The notes beneath the pieces were generated by a model. The model was not told where the DNA came from. It did no database searches and worked only from the letters and a program-made list of their open reading frames with translations. A stretch of DNA of 64,000 bases, from the NCBI GenBank assembly GCA_023014335.1, contig JAECYW010000018.1:1-64000 (forward strand), given 5' to 3'. Below are positions 48,745 to 64,000 of the stretch, one piece after another. A program made the translations under genes and the position numbers. Source of the DNA: Galerina marginata. Taxonomy: Eukaryota; Basidiomycota; Agaricomycetes; Agaricales; Galerinaceae. The number at the start of each line of letters is the position of its first letter. Position 1 is the stretch's first letter.

Positions 48745-50199
48745 TACTGCGATGAATATCGCGAGTCCGACCCAAGAGTTTATTATACAATTGCCAGTAG
48801 AATGAATACTTACTGCAAGAACTGAGCCTTTGAATTATGCATATGCAAATCATCCACGTTTACTGGAAGGTCCGATTAGTAGAAATGGACTTTCTGCAGT
48901 GCTTCAATCGCCAGTGCTTATCTAATCTCGTTCATCACCGTCCGAAAAAGTCCGAAAATAGGCTTCAACGTCTTTGTTTGACAACCACAATGCCTCAACT
49001 TCTTGCCGCTCTCCTCAAATGGCTTAAACTTGGTGGAAAACTTATCAGCGCTATGAACCCGATGTTTTAGTGCTACAAACTTCCACCTACTATTGTCTGT
49101 CTCGCTATCGTTCAGCTTTGGCATCTAGCCTAACCACCAACGCTATAAAACGGAGTTCGACGTTGAAACGCACCCGTACTACTTTTGACTTTAGTCTTTC
49201 TGATCTAAATCTCGATACCTTGGGCTAAATACACTCCTGACTAACTCTGGCCTTAAATAAAGCTCGGAAAGAAAAGAGAACCCTTCAAAGAACACCAAGT
49301 CCCCAAATCATGGAGCTAATTTCTCCATAGCCGGTTCGCTCGTTCAAGCTATTGAGTTTATCGACGATATTCGTGTACTTCTGCACTACATAGTGCGACC
49401 ACGAGTACGCTTACTTCGAACAACCATACCAGGTAGTTTGAGCCATTCCGAGTCTGTCATTGGTTTTGTCATAACCTTACCCGTTTCGTTCTAGACTTTC
49501 ATCAGCCCTGAAGTGGTGAAAGTCACTGTTAGCCTCTCTGCCAGCTGTACAGTGCACACACAAGTGGCGTCGTCAAGCCTTCATCAGGAAATTCTGACAG
49601 CGCCATATTCCACCACCATTCCCTAGCCTCGTTCCAATTCGTTGATTTCTGGCTAGTTTGGAGGTTGTCCACCCGCAAATTCTATTGATCCTATGCTTGC
49701 TATCGTGCCTGTACCTAATTCTTTTTACCACCACCGTTCCTTCTTTTGAAAAATTTGGTTCTCTTTTCTTTTTTAGCGTCCAACGGCACGATGGAGCGCC
49801 GACGGGGTATCCGATTCCCCACGTTTCTACTTATAAAACTATTGCCTCTAAGCTTCAAATTCTAGAAGATGTCGGGAGTATGTCGGGCCGAATAATACGC
49901 CTGGCTTCACCATCATGTGGAGGCTCCCAACATGAAGAAAACCAACGAAAAAGTAAGTTATCTCTCACTCTACCGCTTTCACTGACTCCGAGAAGCCTTA
50001 ACCAAGCTTCTTTCTCCTCAAAATATACTAAATGCAAACCATGAATAGCTTTTGTTCTTCACGCTGGTTGTTTGAGTCAGACGACGAATCGTAAATGTCA
50101 TCGGCGGGCATTTTGAACGGCCATGGAGACTAAAGTGGCATATACTTAAGACTCGGAGGTCACATCTCCAAGAAATCTTTTCGTCCTCAGCTTTGAAAA
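48745..50199. other. intergenic region, no gene seen
   Basis: No frame with family or splice support. A CGCTATAAAACGG box at about 49141-49153 looks like a TATA element, but no gene follows closely; the esterase ATG is 1 kb away. C/T-rich DNA occurs at about 49640-49775. Confidence 0.4.
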
Positions 50200-52465
50200 A
50201 TGCTCTACTGTTCCATTGTGGCCAGCTTGCTCGTCATTTCCAGCTGGGGCATAGATCCTGCAATCTCACTAGAAAAAAGACAAGGCGGACAATTGGTTGG
50301 GCCGACAGTCACCCTTGATTGTAAGCTCGAATTGTTTGTCCATTGATCATTTCCGCTGAGTGGTGACTTCATTAGATGGGTCTTTCACCGGTCTATCAAA
50401 CAGCAGCACTGGGATCATCTATTTCCGCGGTGTGCGGTTTGCAGACTCCCCTATTGGCGATCTTAGGTGGAAAGCCCCTGTTTCTCCTCCGACAACGCAC
50501 TTGGGAAACGTCGATGCCACCAAGGTAAGCTATCTCCAGATTTTTCCTCCCCAAATATTGCGATTAACGAGATCCCTAGTTCGCCAACGGATGTATTCAG
50601 ACCACGCAAACTTCAGTAACGTCAGGCTCATCGGAAGACTGCCTATTCGGCAATGTAATGTATTTATCTTTATTGCCTTTGCATTTTTTAAAAGATATTT
50701 CATGGTCAGGTGTTCATACCCATCAATGCTCATGTAAACGACAAACTTCCCGTGATGGTGTGGTTCCATGGCAAGTCTTATGACCCCATTATTTTTGGAC
50801 ATTCATCGTGTTTACGTCATACGACCCTAGGCGGTGGATTTCAAACAGGAAACACTCATAATGCGCCTCCGGAATTAATTATGCAGTCATCTGCTAAACC
50901 TCTGATCTTTGTCTCATTCGAATACCGTTTGGGACAGTTTGGGTTCCTTGGTGGGTTCACGTAGCTTCACGAAAGGCCGATCTACTTCTCACATCATTTT
51001 ACTTGATACACGTAGGAGGTTCTCAGGTCAAAGAAGGCGGGTCTCTGAACGCTGGTCTTCTGGATCAAGTAAGCGAGTTTTTGTCAGATGAGAGCCGACG
51101 CTTATAGTTATGCTGTCCTTTGTAGAGGGCGGCGCTCCGGTGGTTGCAGCGGTATATTCATCAATTCGGAGGCGACAGCAGGTGATAAAGCAGATCTAAA
51201 TTTTCTTTTTTCCTTCACTCATCGACTCCTATAAATTTGAAGTCAAGTAACCATCTGGGGAGAGTCGGCCGGAGCAGGATCTACCATGTTCCAGGCAAGT
51301 CGTTATCGCGCTTGCAGATATTTTGATACCTCATGTTTTCCCTTGGTTCCCAGCTCGTAGCAAACGGCGGAAATGAGGAAGGACTTTTCCGTGCAGCCAT
51401 GGGAGACAGCCCTTCGCTTAGTTTTGTCCCCTTGTTCAATGAATCTTATGATGAAGGGATTTATCAGCAGTTTGCGGACCTGGCGTGAGTCCACGTTCGT
51501 TTGTCGTACATTCAAACTGATCCACCGTTTGCAATCCTTAGAGGATGTGGCAATAAAGGCTCAGGAACTTTGTCGTGCCTTCGGTCAGCAAGCTCCCAGG
51601 CACTTACCCTCGCGGGAAGTCAATTATTATCTGCACGTCCGGCGACTCTCTTCGTTTTTGCTCCGATCGTCGATGGCGACTTTATCGGAGAGCGTCCAGT
51701 TGAGGCATTCACGTCAGGTCATTTTTCTCGTGTTCCAGTTCTCTTCGGATCAAACACAAATGAGGGCGCTGGCTGGTCTGCGTCACTCAAAGATCCATCG
51801 GCAAATACGTCGAATCCGACCGCAAGCGAAGCAACCGTCTTTAATTTCCTTCACGGCCAATATGCCAGTATAAGCCAAAGTTCGGTTGACAAAGCCATTG
51901 CAATTTATCCCCTTTCGCAATTTAAAAATTCTTTCAGCCTCCAAGGTCAACAGATGTACGGCGAAGCACGCTACATCTGCACGGCTGCTTTGATTACAGG
52001 GTCTTTAGCCGGAGCCAATACGGTGTACCAATTCCAGCAAGTCCCCTCTCCGAATCCCTGGTTTTTCTGACATCCACGCTAACTGCGCATGCTTGCTTAG
52101 TTACGATAATCCTCATCTAGGATCTAACCATGGGGCTGACCTGGATGCCTTCTTTTCCCCACCTGCTAATTCAAACAGCGATGACCTCGCCCTGTTTGAA
52201 GCGATGCGGGAGTACTGGACGTCATTCGTGACGGGCGGAAAGCCGGCCTCGAAAAACGGGATATCATGGAAGGTAAGGACAATTTATTCCGATGTGTGAT
52301 ATTAGACGATGAGCTAATGAGTCTTGGGTCTGCTAGCCCGTAAGCGACAGCTCTGGAAGTCCGCGCTTGCTTCTTCATCCTGCTGGTACTACGATGGAGC
52401 AAATGGGGGCTTTGGCTGACCGATGCTCGTTTTGGCACGGTCTTAGTCACGAAATACAGACTTGA
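50200..52465 (+). CDS. secreted type B carboxylesterase/lipase
   Basis: Serine hydrolase of the alpha/beta-hydrolase type B carboxylesterase family (about 540 residues), probably acting on esters or lipids outside the cell. About eleven exons splice in frame: a signal peptide (MLYCSIVASLLVISSWG) followed by EKRQ, a possible Kex2-type site; GIIYFRGVRFADSPIGDLRW; the disulfide Cys region SSEDCLFGNVF; the oxyanion motif WFHGGGFQTG; FEYRLGQFGFLGG; the nucleophile elbow IWGESAGAGS (Ser); the acidic residue region GSNTNEGAGW; and the catalytic His in GSNHGADL. Two introns have GC donors (GCAAGT at 50771 and 51295), the first splitting the HGGG loop. No frameshift is needed. The stop is the TGA at 52463-52465. 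Confidence 0.85.
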
Positions 52466-53560
52466 AATAGCACAAACTTTCCGTTGTAGAGAGACGCTCT
52501 GGAACTATGTTTCTAGTATATGTCGTAAGCACCCGTGTAACGTGGAAGTTTCATAGAACCACCGATTACCAGATACCCTCAAAAATAAAGGAATCAAGCT
52601 GGGATGACAGAATGTCTGATGGATGATTTCTAGTGAAGCCCCCCCGTCAAGGATCCCTTGATTGTTGTGAAATCTTAACAGGATCCCAAATGTCCAGAAA
52701 TAGAGCGAAGGGCCTGTACACACCTCTTATTTTCAATACGGGGACCATATTAAATAAGGGCATGAACCTCCAAGGAAATATTTCTCTCCTCACTTTCTTC
52801 GGAGAATTATACTTACCTCGGGCAGGGCCAACAAATGACCTCGAGCAGAAGGAGTTGTGGCATAGCTGTACCGTTTTTGGTCAAGTGCCGCCGTAATCAA
52901 TTTAAGCCAATGTACGTCTTCTAACTGGACATTTGAGGTTACCAGGAGTCCAGGACATTTTTTGACACTTTGCCCGTGCTCAATAAATTTATCTAGCGGA
53001 AGACCTTGATGTGAGTTTCTCTATTCTTGATTGATCAGGCCTAGTTTGCAGGCAAGGACTGGCAGGGATAATAAATGCAGGTTCGCCAGTGCAATGTGGG
53101 ACGGGCCGGCCCAAAACTCAATGGGCGGCCGACTATTTCCTATTGTCCTCAGGCTACGACAGAGTTACAACACCAGATGTAACCCATATCGTTCATCCCT
53201 TCTACAGGGACCCCTGTACCACGGCATTGTTTGAGAGTCACTGCTATTTTGAGGGTAGATAGTGGAAGACAATCTCAAATCGAACGACGCAGAATGAACA
53301 AATAATAGCCACCTTTTCCCTCTACCAAAATAGTGCTCTCCACTGAAAATCGCCTTTTTCCTTGGCACTTAGCACTGTAGGCGCCTACAGTTGTCCACAA
53401 GTCGGCAACTAATCTCAATAACCGGTGACTCTCGGTTATCAAATCGGACATATGATTCCATTTGCCAACACACCTTGTTCACGCCCATATTGGTACTTTC
53501 TTGTATTTCCTAGCCACCTCCGAGGTATCGAAGACCAGTACCTGGAAAGAGTCTGCGAAC
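52466..53560. other. intergenic region, no gene seen
   Basis: A 1.1-kb spacer between the esterase and the Pex8-like gene. Short frames on both strands lack any family or splice support. Confidence 0.4.
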
Positions 53561-56500
53561 ATGACCTCCTTGGATCGTGGTTACACCATCCTGCTTTCGC
53601 ACCTTCACAGCCACTCATCAAAGCTTTCTGTCGCGACGATTCAAGGGGCATTTGCGCACCATTTGGCAAACACATCACCTCTTCCGACACCTTTGGCCGC
53701 CACGGCAATATCTTCGCCTTTCTACCTATCCCAACCTTTCACGAATGAAAAGCTGCAATCATTTGCCACAGCTTTTCGGCATGCCAGTCATCTAAAGTAT
53801 CGATCTTTAGTCGAAGCCTCCGAAAACCCGGTCCAAGATCAGTGCATTTCTGGGAAGGAGTATGCAATCTGTGATGGGTCAATGGGTGACAGACGTCTTG
53901 AAAGGCGTTCACGGAGGTCACCCAGTGTTGAGACTCGCGGCTTGCTCTGGGCTTCTTTTGGGTGTCGAGGATGTCAAGATTGGCGAAAAAAGCGAGAAAA
54001 TGGAAGGAATAGATGTGGGAAGTGCGAGGTCGGCGGTGGAAGACGAAACTGTAGTCGCTCTGGCTGAGGTTATGGACACATATGCCTCTGGTTTTAGTGC
54101 TTTCCAGTCTTCTAACGGAATTGAAGAATGGGAAAAGGAGTTCCAACCAGCTGGTCAAGGTAATCCTTTCCTTATGCTGAAATTCGGTCTTTTTCATACT
54201 TGTGATAGACATCCTCTCGTTGGTGCTGATCCTTGCGTCCCAATCCTTGCCTCTGGTTGCGGAAAAGTAAACTCAAAGCCCTCCCTTTACCCAGCCTTGC
54301 TCGTCTGCTTACATCAACAATATCATCCGCCTTCAAGGCAGGGACGTTTCTGTCGTCTGTATCGGCATCTGTGACTCTCTCCCCAAACCATCAAGTCCAT
54401 ATATCCGTATGTTCAGGTTTATGTGCCACTCTGAGATATGGTCTAATGCAGACACGTCTACAGCCATCGTCGCCGTTGGCCCAAACTTTGCAATCGATGT
54501 TGTCATCGCCATTAACCGTATCTATCCCTTCGATCTCGAAACTAACTGCCAACATCCTAGCACTCTTGATTGATTCGCCCTCGTCTTCACGCTTACCTGA
54601 CGGGATGCGGTCAATATCCGAGACGCTGGACGTCTGCCGGGACATGGCAAAACAGGTAGAACGCGATTGGATCGCATGTCCTTTAGCCAGTTTCACGGAT
54701 TTGGATATTGGTATACATTCAGTCGTATTTCCGCTGCCGGCTTACCAAATTGCTGATAAACTCACTTTCTAGCCTCGGATTCAAAGGATATGACAAAATC
54801 AATATGGACAACCCTCAAAACACTGCTTTTCTCCACCATTATGCTTGCAGAAGCCGTTCTTTCGGCTTCTGTATACATTCCTCCCCAATCCTCTGAAGTA
54901 ACGCCCGCATCATTAGCTCTGCAGACGCTCCAGATCTTAGTCCCATCTGTCATTCGTAATTTCGGAGTTTGGAGGAGTAACGACTACGACCCAAGGATTT
55001 GAACACCTAAAGAAAACATTTTATCTCGCATTAGATATATTAGGCTCAGGGCGATGGCGAAAACGGCGATTCTGGTCTGAAAGCCGAGGCATATGTCCAG
55101 CAAATATGCTTTGCACTCAATTCTCAGAGGGCAGAAAGTGGTAAGCTTCGATCTTTTTCATTTCGACAATGATCCTAACGCAATACGATCCATTAGCGGC
55201 GACATCGCCACGTCTGGCCAAGCAAGCGTTCGCCCTGGCGAGCATCGAACAATTAGTGCCTGTGCTAAGTGACAAATGCATCAGAGACTGGGTTTGGGGC
55301 GTCTGCTATCCGTGAGTCAATTCTACGGCTCTATTTTTCATATGCCTGCTGCCATCGTCCGATTGCTCCGATTGTAGCGATTCGTGCGTTGGTCACTCCT
55401 AAAGGAAGAAGTGATGAATCCAAGCAATCCGTTGCTTCGTCATTTTCTTGGAGTGTGTTCACGAATTCGGATCGAATTCCTTGGTCTGCCGTAAATTACA
55501 GCATATCAAGTCCCTTCGACCCGAGTACCTGCTTCTTTTTACTTATCTTGCTCAAATAGGCACCTCTCGGACCCGTCCTATCGCGAAACCTATGAGTCTG
55601 CTCACTCCGTCGTCCTTGCGATATTTGCATCCCATGCACAGCGACAGTCGCAGGATATTTCCGGGAACCGGGTCTCCGAACCCTCTGAGGTGTCTTCGAA
55701 ACGTGCAAACAAGTATTTAGGCAAACTGCTTGATCAAGACTTTGCGACCAAAATGCTCTCGGGTATGGTTAACTCCGAAGGCGAAGGTAAAAACGTCGGC
55801 CCCGAGGGAGAACTCGCCAGAACGAGCAGTGAAAACGAGGAGTCCGCACTTTCGGCAAGCTTTGTAAAACGCATGATCCCTTTCTACGCGTCGTGCCTGA
55901 TTGACGTGAGTGTATTATCTACTTTGTGGACTCTTCCTAGTCTTGGTGTTGCCTCATGTCTGAAAACCGGGGTTCATGCCACCGTATATTTATCTCATGT
56001 CGGTTTATCATTGGATTAGACTATCCATCGGCGAGGTCCCGACAGATTTCACGAACCCTTGTCAGCCGGATAAACCGGGTTCACCTTCTCTATCCCTTCT
56101 GTTCTCTCGCTTGATAATTCTGATCAAACTGAAATCCCACTCAGAACTCTGTCGACGGCAAGCTCAACACACCTCAGCTACGCCTCGCGTATTCGGCTCT
56201 TGTGCGGAGCGCCAGTGTTAGCGCAGCCACAACCAACGGAGGTCCAGAAGATATAATGTACACCCTTGCCTGGTACTGCGTGCAGTTGATCCTTGACAAA
56301 ATCCACGAACTGTCATCTGTACTCCAAGGCTCGAAAGGGAAAGGGAAGGCACAGACAGATGACGAGAAGAGCGCGGAGCGATTGCACCGATTACACTTAA
56401 TGATGATTTCGACCATCTCGTCACTTCCCCTTCCACTCATGTTGCGCGCTCTTGACGAAACTCGCCTCTTGATCACGGCATACCCTTCAGATGACAGCGG

Positions 56501-56775
56501 CGCTGATAAAGCGGACGAACAGGGTAGAAAGGCTGAATTAGTTGAGGCACTATTCAGTGAGCTATTGGAGAAAATAGGTGATCGCGAGAAAGGAAGCAGC
56601 GATGAGGTGGTGGTATAAATATCGACCAGCACTCATTTCGGAGTTTAGGGAGGAAGCGAGACTAGACAAGTCTTTCTCTAAAGGACACCATGGGGTTAGG
56701 CGTGAAAGTGGGTTAAAGGAAGAGGATGTTATCAGAGAGACCCAATCAGACCCGCTCATACTATCGCGATTATGA
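53561..56775 (+). CDS. helical protein with C-terminal SRL, possible peroxin 8-like; several apparent frameshifts
   Basis: Predicted all-helical protein of about 800 residues starting MTSLDRGYTILLSHL. Recognisable blocks: MGQWVTDVLKGVHGGHPVLRLA, KLKALPLPSLARLLTSTI, ETLDVCRDMAKQVERDW, HLSFVISEFGGVT, DNSVDGKLNTPQLRLAYSALVRSA, LAWYCVQLILDKI and MRWWYKYRPALISEFREEARLD. It ends in ILSRL; the final SRL is a consensus peroxisomal targeting signal (PTS1). A helical fungal protein with a C-terminal PTS1 suggests peroxin 8, the intraperoxisomal linker of the import machinery, but no decisive motif is visible. The frame needs one-base corrections at about 53808-53811, 54266-54270, 55046-55052 and 56589-56595, each an extra base; at 54940 either an extra base or a 43-nt intron works. 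It is therefore a pseudogene or, more likely given the coherent blocks, a consensus with indel errors. Two introns of about 250 nt (after 55312 and 55903) are longer than elsewhere. Confidence 0.5.
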
Positions 56776-57495
56776 ATCCGTTGTACTCATAACGATGGAG
56801 AAAATTCCGATTGCGAAGATCTCTGCCTGACCTTGTGACCTTCGCAATTATCGCTACGCATGGCCCCATTTGCCATATCAGAGCTGGAAAGCCCCACATT
56901 CTAGCTTCTTACCCGACCACAACCTGGGATTCACCAGCTTATCTTGAACACCTGGAAGTCAGCACAAGTTCATTGAAAGCAATCAAGCTTCGGTTTTCCC
57001 GGTGTTCATACTGTTGAAGAATACCGCCCGGCTAATTTTATTAGTGACCGCAAGACGCCGGATGACTTCTCCCCGACGAACATATTTAACTTTAAGATCT
57101 ACATCATGACAGCTGCACATTATAAGCCGGTCCTCATCCGACGCTGGCAAGCACGCTTGCTAACCTCGTTGCATATATATCTACTAGGAGAAGTCACAAG
57201 GCATCATGTCTACATTATTCCACGGTAAGCATTGTCCTACTTCTTCAGCGTCCAAATCGGAAACAAACCGCGCCGCTAACTTGGTTTACTGAGTCCAGGG
57301 CCGAACCTTCGATATATACCGTCAGATCTGGTCAGATCTTATTGTGTCCTTCTCCTTCCGGCGTTATCGAAAATTGCCCTGGGCTCGTGGCCGGCAACTT
57401 GCAACATACTCAACACCTATTCTATAAATGTAATTCTCCCTCTTCAGAGAAGCAATCCTTCCCGGCAATTCACCTCCCACCTCTACTAAATCATC
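56776..57495. promoter_or_regulatory. 5' region of the acyl-CoA ligase gene
   Basis: A 0.72-kb spacer with no gene seen. TCTATAAATG at 57421-57430 is a TATA-like box 66-75 bp upstream of the ligase ATG at 57496. Confidence 0.45.
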
Positions 57496-60338
57496 ATGAC
57501 CGACTTCCATACAGCCCAAGACCTTCTCCCTCACATACCTGATAATCTCACTATTGCCCAGTTTATGCTGGATTATCAACATGATATACGACCCACGCGA
57601 AACTCCCAAATGCCTTGTATAGTCGATGATAAATCTGGTCGCATCATAACATTTGAATCGGTCAGTCGGGTATTACCTCATCGATATGTCTACCCACTGA
57701 CACCGTATTCAGCTGAGATCACAGACAGAGGACCTCGCCAACGGCTTGTACCTCAGATACAGCATCGGTGTGTACCACGAATGCTACTTGCAATCAGCCG
57801 TTCCTGACTTCGAATGTGTCCCTATTCTGCAGGAGAGGAAGACACAGGTTTGTGCTACATAATATCAAATCTCTCCTTGCCTCATTTTTTTTATGCACAG
57901 TTTTAATATTTAGCCCGAACCATATCCGTTAGTCGACTTTCCATTTTAACCCTCCTTATTTACCCCCTTCACTTGTAGACTACCCTCTGGCCATTTGGGC
58001 GGTACACAAGCTAGGAGGGATTGTCTCGTACGCCGATACGTCGCGAGCCTATTGACGTGCAACTCAGTGCAAATTTAGATTCTCTAACCCCCAGTTTAAG
58101 CCAGACGAAGTTGCATACCAACTTAAAACTGCGAGGGTGAATTACATGGTGGTTCATTCAAGTCTTCTTGCAGTGGCCATGGAAGCCACTCGCCTTGTTG
58201 GCATGCCGTCTAATCGAATCATCATCCTCGACGAACCTCCAACGCGTGGTCCTGAATTTCAGAGCGTTCCTGATCTTATATCTCATGGGCGGCAGAAGAT
58301 GCGAGCCTTTCATGAGCGGCAACTAGGGACGGGAGAAGGAAAGGACGAAGGTTGCTCTTTTATGCTGGTCCTCGGGCACCACAGGAAAACCAAAGGTAAC
58401 TCCCAAACCACAAAACCCTGTATAATGCATTGTTAAGCAGAAGACGAACACAGGCTGTCGCGATTCCGCACCGTGCCCTTATTGCAAATATCATCCAGAT
58501 GGCCGTCCATCAACAAGTAGATAAAGCACCCTGCAATCGGGAAAGTCGGTCCTATCGACCAGGGGATGTGGCCTTGGGTGGCAAGTGAATCTTGTCCTCC
58601 TAACTAAACAGCATTTGACCTCGGTTTTATCTAGTTCTGCCTTTCTATCGTAAGTCGGATCTACGATCAAAGGCCGTGCATTTCTGAATCCTATGTGATT
58701 AGACGTCGCGGGTCTCCTCATAGGCGTAAGTCGGAAGCGCCGTTCGTCATGTCTGCGGCCATCTCGGTTAACTTTAATTGATTTAGCTTCACTTGACTTT
58801 ATTTTGTGCGGTATGGAGTCTTAAATCCGCAAATAGCAGCACTTTCTAAAGGGATAAATAGATGACGGTAGTCGGTTTTTCCGAGTTTCGATTTTCCTTC
58901 GCTGTTGGAGAGCATTTTTCGCCATAGAATCTCTCATCTAATGTACGTGGGCTCCACTCCACACCTGCCTTCCGAAGCTCGTGTACTGAAGGAAGAACGC
59001 CAGTCTCGTGCCACCCATGGCTATCAATTTTTGGAAGGTACGAGGGCCGCCTTCATCAAATCACGTAGAAGCCTTACTTGATTATACCCCAGCACCCCGC
59101 TGCTCAAAGATATAACTTCAAGAATATCAAATTCGTGCTAATAGGTACTCCCTTGTTCGATAATATATTCTCAAGTCAGGCTAATCTGTCGTAAGGCGCT
59201 GCTCCTGTCTCACGAGATATGCAAGAAAAACTGGGCAGTATATTTCCCGCCGCTCAAATAGGTCAAGCCTATGGTGAAAATCTTAGTGATCGACTCCTTG
59301 TACTCATTCTAACAGAATTGGCCAGGTCTGACAGAAATGACTACCACGCTGTCGATGGTGTCCGGTTCGCAGAGAAGGGGTCCTCTAGGAAGTAAGTTCT
59401 TCCTAAAGTAATAATATCCCTCGGGTCCTAAGTCTCTCACTTGCACAACAGGTGGCGGCCGAACTACTTCCCGGGATACAGGCGAAAGTCATCAAACCTG
59501 ATGGAACGCTTGCTAGATATGGAGAACGGGGAGAGCTGTTGGTTAGAGGACCCGGCAGCGCTTTGGGATACCTTCACAATGTGGCAGCGTAAGACTCCTA
59601 TTTTATATGTTTTGTCCTTCTCTTGATATCCTTTTAGCACCAAAGAGACCTTCAGGGATGGGTAAAGTGCTAGCTCAACCTCCTTTATAATCGACTCAAC
59701 TCACATTTGCAGATGGGTGCACACAGGAGATGAAGTCTCCATCACTTCTGATCAAGAGGTTTTCGTTTTTGATCGTCTCAAGGTACGATACTATGGTTAT
59801 GACTGATTTTTTTTGTCGCATCCTCTCAAAAAAAACTAGGAAATGATCAAAGTGAAAGGATTCCAAGTAGCACCGTCGGAGCTGGAAGATTGCCTCTTGT
59901 CGCATCCCGATGTGGCTGAAGCATGTGTTGTCGGCATTCCTGATGATTACAGTGGCGAGGTTCCACTTGCCTACGTCGTATTGAAGGCGAAAGTCCGGGA
60001 CTATTCAAATTGTAATCCTGGTGCGATTAATCAACTCAGCCGATAGTATCATGGAGGTGAGAATCTGGTCACCTGTTTTCCGGACCTTCGTTAGCATCTT
60101 TTCTTCCTGCCAGCACGTCAATGACAGAAAAACAAGTTATAAACACTTGAGCGGAGGTATTCGATTTGTTGACGAAATTCCGGTACGCGGTTGTTTATGA
60201 GCTACCTTATGCCGCCTGCTGACCATTTTGGCACGCCTGCAGAAGAATGGCAGTGGTAAGATGCTGAGAAGAGTCCTGCGACAGGCAGCGACGCTAGGCT
60301 CGTTTGCTCAACCCGAGAGCAAAAAGGGGAAGCTGTAA
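57496..60338 (+). CDS. 4-coumarate--CoA ligase-like acyl-CoA synthetase
   Basis: ANL-superfamily enzyme that activates a carboxylic acid with ATP and transfers it to CoA. Spliced blocks: FMLDYQ..., LRSQTEDLANGLYL, VLIFSPNHIHYPLAIWAVHKLGG, the P-loop SSGTTGKPKAVAIPH, LPFYHVAGLLIG, LILVPPMAINFWKHP, FVLIGAAPVS, IGQAYGLTEM, the hinge region KEMIKVKGFQVAPSELED, and the C-terminal catalytic-lysine motif PKNGSGKMLRR. It ends SKKGKL, where GKL is a weak PTS1-like tripeptide, so peroxisomal location is possible. The gene is extremely fragmented: exons of 15 nt (57833-57847), 27 nt (57901-57927) and 15 nt (58635-58649) are needed. One extra base at about 58350 (GACGAAGGTTGCT) breaks the frame just before the P-loop; all other junctions can be spliced in frame. 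Substrate (coumarate-like or fatty acid) is not predictable by eye. Confidence 0.85.
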
Positions 60339-60825
60339 ATCTGATTCATGACCTCACCACTTCTAATATATATACATATTTATGACCTCCTCCAATGTAC
60401 ACTAGCTTATTTACAATGCGGCATTACTTAAATCTTTAGAGGCTACCCAATTTAAAACACGATTTGCAGACTGTAGAATATACTATGACTCACACATGGA
60501 AATTTTATGACAAATGTAGGGAGTCAACTTGAAACTTGAAAAGTTCCAGGTTTTCTACAGGCCATCAGGGAGGTCGTATACGTAGTCGCTAAGTTGGTAA
60601 CAGGCTCTGTGTAGCACCAGGATGTATATACATCTGTCGGCTTTGGCAGGCGTCACGTTTAACCATCCATGGAGAGTGGATGACGAAGCAGACCCGAGCG
60701 GCCAGTCCCCAAGACTGAGAGCACATGGGGACAAGAGAGAGGATTTCACAGACATGGAGTAGGATAATTAGAGGGTATATATAAGTATATCATCTAGTAA
60801 GTAGCAAAGCAATTAATCTAAGGAT
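60339..60825. other. convergent intergenic region
   Basis: 3'-to-3' spacer between the ligase (+) and mitochondrial EF-G (-). AT-rich with TATATA runs. No coding support. Confidence 0.5.

Positions 60826-64000
<3,175 letters not shown>

Noticed and set aside
52030..52105. Premature stop in the carboxylesterase after QQVPSPNPW
   Set aside because: A 40-nt intron starting GTTTTT, with a CTAAC branch-like site and TTAG acceptor, leads in frame to YDNPHLGSNHGAD.
58800..59100. Two further frame breaks in the acyl-CoA ligase (around 58877 and 59035)
   Set aside because: Alternative acceptors (GGTAG/TCG at about 58880 and CGCCAG/TCT at about 58995) give a continuous protein with the expected LVPP and KHP motifs, so no indel is needed.

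Overview
The window is nuclear DNA of a filamentous basidiomycete, most likely an Agaricomycete. The reasons are gene density (about one gene per 3 kb), genes split by many 43-65 nt GT-AG introns, several micro-exons, and families expanded in that group: divergent F-box proteins, an EF-hand/ZZ protein, a LysM protein beside a CBM18-GH18 chitinase, a type B carboxylesterase and a GH3-like adenylating enzyme. No prokaryotic, viral, rRNA or CRISPR feature was seen.

Layout. 1-11 kb: an ABCC (MRP-type) transporter running off the left edge, a gene with a PRiA4 ORF3-like domain, a membrane protein, and an unknown helical/charged protein. 13-25 kb: an F-box-like protein, a secreted class II aldolase-fold protein, cytoplasmic tyrosyl-tRNA synthetase, and a large EF-hand plus ZZ zinc-finger protein. 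24.6-28.4 kb has no gene I can support. 28.4-29.7 kb: a conserved single-pass membrane glycoprotein, followed by 5.8 kb of non-coding, partly pyrimidine-rich DNA. 35-39 kb: a GH3-family acyl-adenylating enzyme and a membrane-anchored F-box protein. 40-47 kb: a divergently transcribed pair, a modular GH18 chitinase (-) and a six-LysM secreted protein (+), sharing a 0.64 kb promoter region. 47-53 kb: an ankyrin protein and a secreted carboxylesterase. 53-64 kb: a helical protein ending in the peroxisomal signal SRL (Pex8-like?), a 4-coumarate/acyl-CoA ligase ending in GKL, and mitochondrial elongation factor G running off the right edge.

The clearest functional unit is the chitinase/LysM pair: chitin binding by LysM modules and chitin hydrolysis by a chitinase with hevein-like modules, driven from one intergenic region. 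The Pex8-like gene and the acyl-CoA ligase are adjacent, head-to-tail, and both may end in PTS1 tripeptides, hinting at a peroxisomal neighbourhood.

About ten apparent single-base frameshifts break otherwise coherent coding sequence in five or six genes, including the normally indispensable mitochondrial EF-G. I treat most as probable consensus errors and mark each one. Exon limits were worked out by eye from splice motifs and reading frame, so CDS spans are genomic spans including introns.
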